This document shows, one piece after another, positions 7,004 to 9,894 of a stretch of 9,894 nt of DNA. This DNA is from an uncultured Rhodospirillales bacterium (GTDB lineage Bacteria; Pseudomonadota; Alphaproteobacteria; Acetobacterales; Acetobacteraceae). The notes under the pieces were generated by a model that saw only the letters and a program-made list of their open reading frames with translations, did not search any database and had not been told where the DNA came from. Within the stretch, counting starts at the first letter, position 1. Every line of letters starts with the position of its first letter. Location: NCBI GenBank assembly GCA_903844785.1, contig CAIMVB010000151.1, forward strand, positions 1-9,894. Reading direction: 5' to 3'. The translations under genes and the position numbers were made by a program.

Positions 7004-7253
7004 GAGCGCGCATCCAACCGAACCCGGTCAAGGCCGCACCCAAAACCGCCGGCGCCACAAAGGCCGGCGCTTCCAGAACGGGCAGTAGCACATCATCCCA
7101 CAACATGGGCAGAAGATAGCGCTGAACCCCGGCTTGCACCAAACTCAGCAATCCGGAATCGAGCCGAAACAGCAGCGCGCCCAGCGGATCGGTGCCGAAC
7201 ATCACAAAAAGCCCCGCCGCCATCAGCAGCAACACCAAGCCGATCAGGCGCAT
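6996..7253 (-). CDS. Small membrane protein of unknown family (85 aa)
   Basis: Not recognised. The ATG at 7253 lies 7 bases after the msrP stop, and the 3' end overlaps the response regulator start by 8 bases, which makes it part of a compact operon. Seen: an N-terminal membrane helix (about 3-19), an amphipathic middle with FRLDSGLLSLVQAGVQRYLLP and a WDD acidic cluster (52-54), a second hydrophobic helix (about 62-79) and the basic tail WMRARG. It contains no histidine and no cysteine, so it is not a cut-down MsrQ with bis-His haem ligation. A longer in-frame start (7361) would run into msrP and is not supported. Its position suggests a helper of MsrP, or a membrane sensor or anchor for the regulator. 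Both ideas are inference only. Confidence 0.7.
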   Translation of the reverse strand: MRLIGLVLLLMAAGLFVMFGTDPLGALLFRLDSGLLSLVQAGVQRYLLPMLWDDVLLPVLEAPAFVAPAVLGAALTGFGWMRARG

Positions 7254-7260
7254 GGAACGC

Positions 7261-8193
7261 TCACGCCCAAAGTCGTTCGCCCTGCAAACCCGTGTAGAGA
7301 TCGGCAACGAAATCACCATAGCCATTGAAAATCTGGGTCGGCACGCTTTCCCCCGTGCCAAGCATGCGTTCCTGCGCCTGGCTCCAGCGCGGATGCGGCA
7401 CGGCGGGGTTCACATTGGCCCAGAAGCCATATTCCTGCGACTGCAGCTTTTCCCAGAAGGAAACTGGGCGCTGATCGGTCAGCCTGATTGTCACAATGCT
7501 CTTGCCCGCCTTGAAGCCGTATTTCCAAGGCTGGTGGAAACGGATCGGCCCGCCATTTTGCGGCGGCAGTAGCTTGCCATAGGCGCCAACAACCATGAAG
7601 GAAAGCTCATTGGCGGCCTCCGCAATGGTGCAGCCTTCCGTATAGGGCCAGGGATACCAAGTCTGCCTCAGGCCGGGCATGACACTCGGCAGGGTCGCGG
7701 TCTGAAACACCACATAGCGCGCCGAAGATAGCGGCTTCACTTCGGCCAGCAGGGCTGAAAGTGGAAAGCCGGTCCAGGGCACCACCATGGCCCAGGCTTC
7801 GACGCAGCGCAGGCGATAGACGCGTTCTTCCAGCGGCATACGGGCCAGCAAATCTTCAATGCCGTAGTCGCGCGGCGCTTCCACCATGCCTTCCACCTTC
7901 ACCGTCCAGGGGCGCATGGGCATGCGCTGTGCCGTTGGACTGATGGTCTTGTGGCTGCCGAATTCGTAGAAATTGTTATAGGTGGTGACTTCTCGTTCAG
8001 CAGTGATGGCGCGGCCCGGCACATAACGCGTATTGCGCATGGCGGGCAGCAGGCCGGCCTGCTGCGCCATGGCGGGGCCAGCGGCCAACATCCCAGCGCC
8101 AAGCGCCATAGCTTGGCGGCGGTTGAATACCAGCGCTTCCGGCGTCACGCGGCTTTCGGGCAAATTCCAGGGTCGGCTTTTCAGGATATGCAT
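7261..8193 (-). CDS. msrP: Protein-methionine-sulfoxide reductase catalytic subunit MsrP (YedY)
   Basis: 310-residue molybdopterin oxidoreductase that repairs oxidised methionines in periplasmic proteins. The ATG at 8193 is used because AAAGG (8207-8203) lies 9 bases upstream. Seen: a Tat-like leader with FNRRQAMALGAG (23-34) and a probable cut after AMA (43/44); YNNFYEFG (about 72-79), a conserved cofactor-site stretch; LEERVYRLRCVEAWAMVVPW, in which Cys130 is the molybdenum ligand; PPQNGGPIR and PWKYGFK; and HPRWSQAQER near the C-terminus. These match E. coli MsrP as I recall it, and length is close to the usual 330. In many bacteria the haem membrane subunit MsrQ follows directly. Here the next genes are a small membrane protein and a response regulator. 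E. coli controls msrPQ through the neighbouring HprSR two-component system, so a neighbouring regulator gene fits that theme. Confidence 0.95.
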   Translation of the reverse strand: MHILKSRPWNLPESRVTPEALVFNRRQAMALGAGMLAAGPAMAQQAGLLPAMRNTRYVPGRAITAEREVTTYNNFYEFGSHKTISPTAQRMPMRPWTVKVEGMVEAPRDYGIEDLLARMPLEERVYRLRCVEAWAMVVPWTGFPLSALLAEVKPLSSARYVVFQTATLPSVMPGLRQTWYPWPYTEGCTIAEAANELSFMVVGAYGKLLPPQNGGPIRFHQPWKYGFKAGKSIVTIRLTDQRPVSFWEKLQSQEYGFWANVNPAVPHPRWSQAQERMLGTGESVPTQIFNGYGDFVADLYTGLQGERLWA

Positions 8194-8207
8194 GGCGGGG
8201 AGCCTTT

Positions 8208-8223
8208 CTTTATCCCGATAAAG
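8208..8223. promoter_or_regulatory. Inverted repeat (candidate operator) over the msrP -10 region
   Basis: CTTTATCCCGATAAAG has perfect 7-bp arms around CC. It overlaps the putative -10 box and ends just before the msrP Shine-Dalgarno. As RNA it would form only a weak A+U stem, so a protein-binding site is likelier than an attenuator. The binding protein is unknown. Confidence 0.45.
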
Positions 8224-8245
8224 GCGCGGCACTCGTGAAGGTCAA
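8217..8245 (-). promoter_or_regulatory. Putative sigma-70-type promoter of msrP
   Basis: Reading the minus strand, TTGACC (8245-8240) and TTTATC (8222-8217) are separated by 17 bases. The first box matches the -35 consensus at five of six positions; the second matches the -10 box at only three. Predicted transcription would start near 8210, a few bases before the Shine-Dalgarno at 8207-8203, giving a very short leader. No sigma-54 element was found in this region. Confidence 0.4.
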
Positions 8246-8253
8246 GCTTGACC
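8240..8253. promoter_or_regulatory. 14-bp perfect palindrome (candidate operator) over the msrP -35 region
   Basis: GGTCAAGCTTGACC is fully palindromic and its left half forms the TTGACC -35 box read on the minus strand. Its centre is 31 bases from the centre of the palindrome at 8208-8223, close to three helical turns, so two dimers could bind the same face of the DNA. Confidence 0.45.
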
Positions 8254-8265
8254 AGCAGCACAAAG

Positions 8266-8279
8266 AGGGCAGTCGCCCT
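8266..8279 (-). terminator. Weak candidate terminator downstream of the nuclease-like gene
   Basis: AGGGC (8266-8270) and GCCCT (8275-8279) form a 5-bp stem with a 4-base loop, 19 bases past the stop codon of the minus-strand gene at 8299. On that strand CTTTG follows, a short and poor T-run. Confidence 0.35.
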
Positions 8280-8298
8280 GCCTCCTGAGTGGGGAAAG

Positions 8299-9099
8299 CT
8301 AGACATGGGCGCGAAGCTTCTCCGGTAACCAGAAATTTCGATCCTTCGCGCCCTTTGGAATGAGTCGCCCTACATGTTCCTTACCATTCAGAATGCGCTG
8401 AATGATGGGATGTTCCGGATTATTTCTGCCGAGGGTATTCGGGCCATAAAAATGCCCGAAACCACCGCTGTCTGGGATACCGAACCGCATGGACATAGCG
8501 ACAATTATCGAAGCGGAATTTTCAAAAGCAAAATCTCCAAAGTGGCAATTGGTGCTCCACAGGACCCCGTAGCCTGGCCCGTTGCCCGTGATCGCCGCTC
8601 GCACGTTAGCTTCGCACCGCTGAACCCAGTAAGGCCAATTAACAACCTCATGACCAGTTAATTCTTCAACTATCTTCTTTTTACTGAACGGATCTTGCTT
8701 CGGCGGGCCGTATCGACCAACCGAGAAATGGGAAGGACCATCAAACTCGATGAATTTTTTAATACCGTTCACTTCGATGGCTAAGTCCATCTTGAATCGT
8801 TTCACAGGTTCTTGTCGCGTTATGACAGCATCAGGAAATGCTCTTTTCACCAGTCTATGCAATATTAATTCATCAAAGCTCATTCCTTTGCCAAATCCCA
8901 ACGGATCATTTGCGTACCAAAAATGATGAATGGTCCGTTCATCATAAACGGTCTCACCATCAATTATACGGCTCGCCAAACCAATGAGGATTTCCTCGGG
9001 CAGGCCGAGTATCAGAAGCAAATCTTTCTTCGAAATAAATGACCCGACACGCCGGTCACTGTCGGAAAGATCAAAAACACCTTCTGCGTTTCCGAGCAT
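8299..9099 (-). CDS. Unrecognised protein with PD-(D/E)XK/DUF559-like nuclease signature
   Basis: 266-residue protein, family not recognised. The ATG at 9099 is chosen because GAGGG (9112-9108) lies 8 bases upstream; the in-frame GTG at 9114 has no such site. A central segment looks like a restriction-endonuclease fold: a helix with Glu77 (SFDELILHRLVKRAFP), Asp105 in KMDLAIEV, then FIEFDGPSHF containing Glu118-Phe-Asp120-Gly and His124, followed by KKKIVEELTGHEVVNWPYWV. The spacing D-x12-E-x-D-G-x2-H resembles Vsr/DUF559/RAP-type members, where Asp can stand in for the usual Lys. The N-terminal 70 residues and the C-terminal 95 (including GYGVLWSTNCHFGDF) match nothing I know. No methyltransferase is adjacent. 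Base composition is strikingly lower in G+C (21 of 60 in 8821-8880; 30 of 60 in 8701-8760) than neighbours (42 of 60 in 6601-6660), which suggests acquisition. A phage-defence or DNA-repair nuclease is possible. Confidence 0.75.
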   Translation of the reverse strand: MLGNAEGVFDLSDSDRRVGSFISKKDLLLILGLPEEILIGLASRIIDGETVYDERTIHHFWYANDPLGFGKGMSFDELILHRLVKRAFPDAVITRQEPVKRFKMDLAIEVNGIKKFIEFDGPSHFSVGRYGPPKQDPFSKKKIVEELTGHEVVNWPYWVQRCEANVRAAITGNGPGYGVLWSTNCHFGDFAFENSASIIVAMSMRFGIPDSGGFGHFYGPNTLGRNNPEHPIIQRILNGKEHVGRLIPKGAKDRNFWLPEKLRAHV

Positions 9100-9254
9100 T
9101 TTATTCGCCCTCACTGCTAATCAGCCGATGCGTGACGATCACGAAGTAACACACCACCAACGATGGAGGCACCCTTTTTTAGTCTCAAAATCGGCGAGCA
9201 AGGTTTCAGATCCCTCTCGGTCTTTTGGGGACCCCACTCTTTTTATAGACGCGT
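9100..9254. other. Intergenic region upstream of the nuclease-like gene
   Basis: 155 bases between two minus-strand genes. It holds the Shine-Dalgarno of the nuclease-like gene (9108-9112), a 13-bp inverted repeat CGTGACGATCACG (9131-9143, 5-bp arms) that could be an operator, a T-run (9175-9180), and TGGGGACCCCA (9226-9236), whose central loop is too small to act as a good terminator. No convincing -35/-10 pair, tRNA or further gene was found. Confidence 0.5.
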
Positions 9255-9894
9255 TCAATGCCCAGGCCTCGGCAAAACCACGCTGGGTGGCTGACCGGGC
9301 GCTGTACGCACCCGAAATAGCCGATAAGCCTCAGCCTCCTGCCCCCCACGCGCTCGGATCAATCGGCCGGCTTCGCCTTCAATCGGCACCGCGCCGGGCC
9401 AAAGCGGCGGCCCCTCGCCACGTCTTTCGCTGCGGATCAGTAGGCCTTGGGCAGGGGCGGGCGGGCTGGGCAGGGTGAAGAAGCGCCAGCGCGGGTCCAT
9501 CGCCACCACCTTCATCTCGCGCGGCAGGCGAAAGGCCATGCCAGAAGCCAGGCCATATTCCTCGGCGGCGATGAAGGCGGCACCTTCACGCGCGGCGGCC
9601 CGCGCCACATCAGCCGCCAGCCCATCCCAACCACCAAGCCGGGCGAGTGTTGGGTCCTGCCGACGCGGCAGGGGCAAGGGCGCGGCGGTGGCTTGCAGAT
9701 AGGCCGCGCCCGCCATGGCAAAGCCCAGCACCAATGCAGGGATGCGGAGCCGCAGCCAGCCCGCGGGCAGCAGCGCGGCGGCGGCGATGGCGGCACTCGG
9801 GTACAGGATCGCCGGCCAATTCCCCTGCACCCGGCTGCCCAAAGCCTGCCAGAGGAAAATCGCCGCGCCAGGCAGGATCAGCGCCAGCAGCAGC
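9255..9894 (-). CDS. Glycosyltransferase family 39 (PMT/ArnT-like) membrane protein, C-terminal part
   Basis: The right window edge cuts the N-terminal part; about 212 residues are visible. The frame is open to the edge, so the apparent TTG start at 9842 is only internal. Seen: a membrane helix LLLALILPGAAIFLWQAL at the edge, the short motif GNWPA before AILYPSAAIAAA, two more hydrophobic segments, then a soluble C-terminal region with AAEEYGLASGMAFRLP. The GNWPA-type loop and the late EEYG-ASxxAFxLP segment are typical of bacterial GT39/PMT_2 proteins, which transfer sugars from polyprenyl-phosphate donors to lipids or proteins outside the inner membrane. The catalytic acidic residues lie in the N-terminal loop outside the window, so activity cannot be judged. 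Acceptor and sugar are unknown. G+C is high again here, marking the end of the A+T-richer stretch. Confidence 0.75.
   Translation of the reverse strand, partial: LLLALILPGAAIFLWQALGSRVQGNWPAILYPSAAIAAAALLPAGWLRLRIPALVLGFAMAGAAYLQATAAPLPLPRRQDPTLARLGGWDGLAADVARAAAREGAAFIAAEEYGLASGMAFRLPREMKVVAMDPRWRFFTLPSPPAPAQGLLIRSERRGEGPPLWPGAVPIEGEAGRLIRARGGQEAEAYRLFRVRTAPGQPPSVVLPRPGH

Noticed and set aside
6996..7253. The 85-aa membrane protein as a reduced MsrQ
   Set aside because: It is far too short, has two rather than about six membrane segments and contains no histidine for haem ligation.
9203..9225. TTTCAGATCCCTCTCGG resembles the 3' end of a tRNA, as at an integration site
   Set aside because: The T-loop deviates from TTCRANY, the T-stem pairs only partly, and no acceptor, D or anticodon arm can be folded from the upstream bases.
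9226..9240. TGGGGACCCCA near a T-run as an intrinsic terminator
   Set aside because: The palindrome has almost no loop, so a stable RNA hairpin would be only about 4 bp, and the T-run (9238-9244) is on the wrong strand for the glycosyltransferase gene.

Overview
The window is a G+C-rich (roughly 60-70% in most stretches), densely packed bacterial segment. Gene content (Bug-type periplasmic binding protein, MsrP with a Tat-like leader, GldG/DUF4340 transporter genes) and codon style suggest an alphaproteobacterium, most likely of the Rhodospirillales/Acetobacteraceae (Roseomonas-like) type. This placement is inferred from style, not from a marker gene.

Left part, plus strand (1-4501): a tightly coupled operon. 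It begins with the 3' end of an ABC ATPase that carries an in-frame stop codon and a changed Walker B glutamate. An intact ABC-2 permease, a GldG-family protein, a DUF4340 protein and a Nudix hydrolase follow, with overlaps or gaps of only a few bases. The ATPase/permease/GldG/DUF4340 set looks like one membrane complex of unknown substrate. The Nudix gene is translationally coupled to its end. After a 65-base spacer holding a strong REP-like hairpin comes a Bug/TctC-type solute-binding protein (4567-5559) without its membrane partners.

Middle, minus strand (8193 down to 5576): msrP, an 85-residue membrane protein and a sigma-54-dependent response regulator resembling LuxO form a compact three-gene unit (7-base gap, then 8-base overlap). 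The usual MsrP partner MsrQ and a cognate histidine kinase are both absent. The msrP promoter region contains two perfect inverted repeats, about three helical turns apart, overlying the likely -35 and -10 boxes. The response regulator converges on the Bug gene, and the two stop codons lie in opposite arms of one inverted repeat.

Right part, minus strand: an isolated, markedly A+T-richer gene (8299-9099) encodes an unrecognised protein with a PD-(D/E)XK/DUF559-like nuclease signature. It is probably acquired and is the best candidate here for something undescribed. The window ends inside a GT39/PMT-type membrane glycosyltransferase (9255 to the edge).

No rRNA, tRNA, CRISPR array, transposase or complete insertion sequence was seen. 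No gene-free stretch exceeds 300 bases; the longest is 9100-9254.
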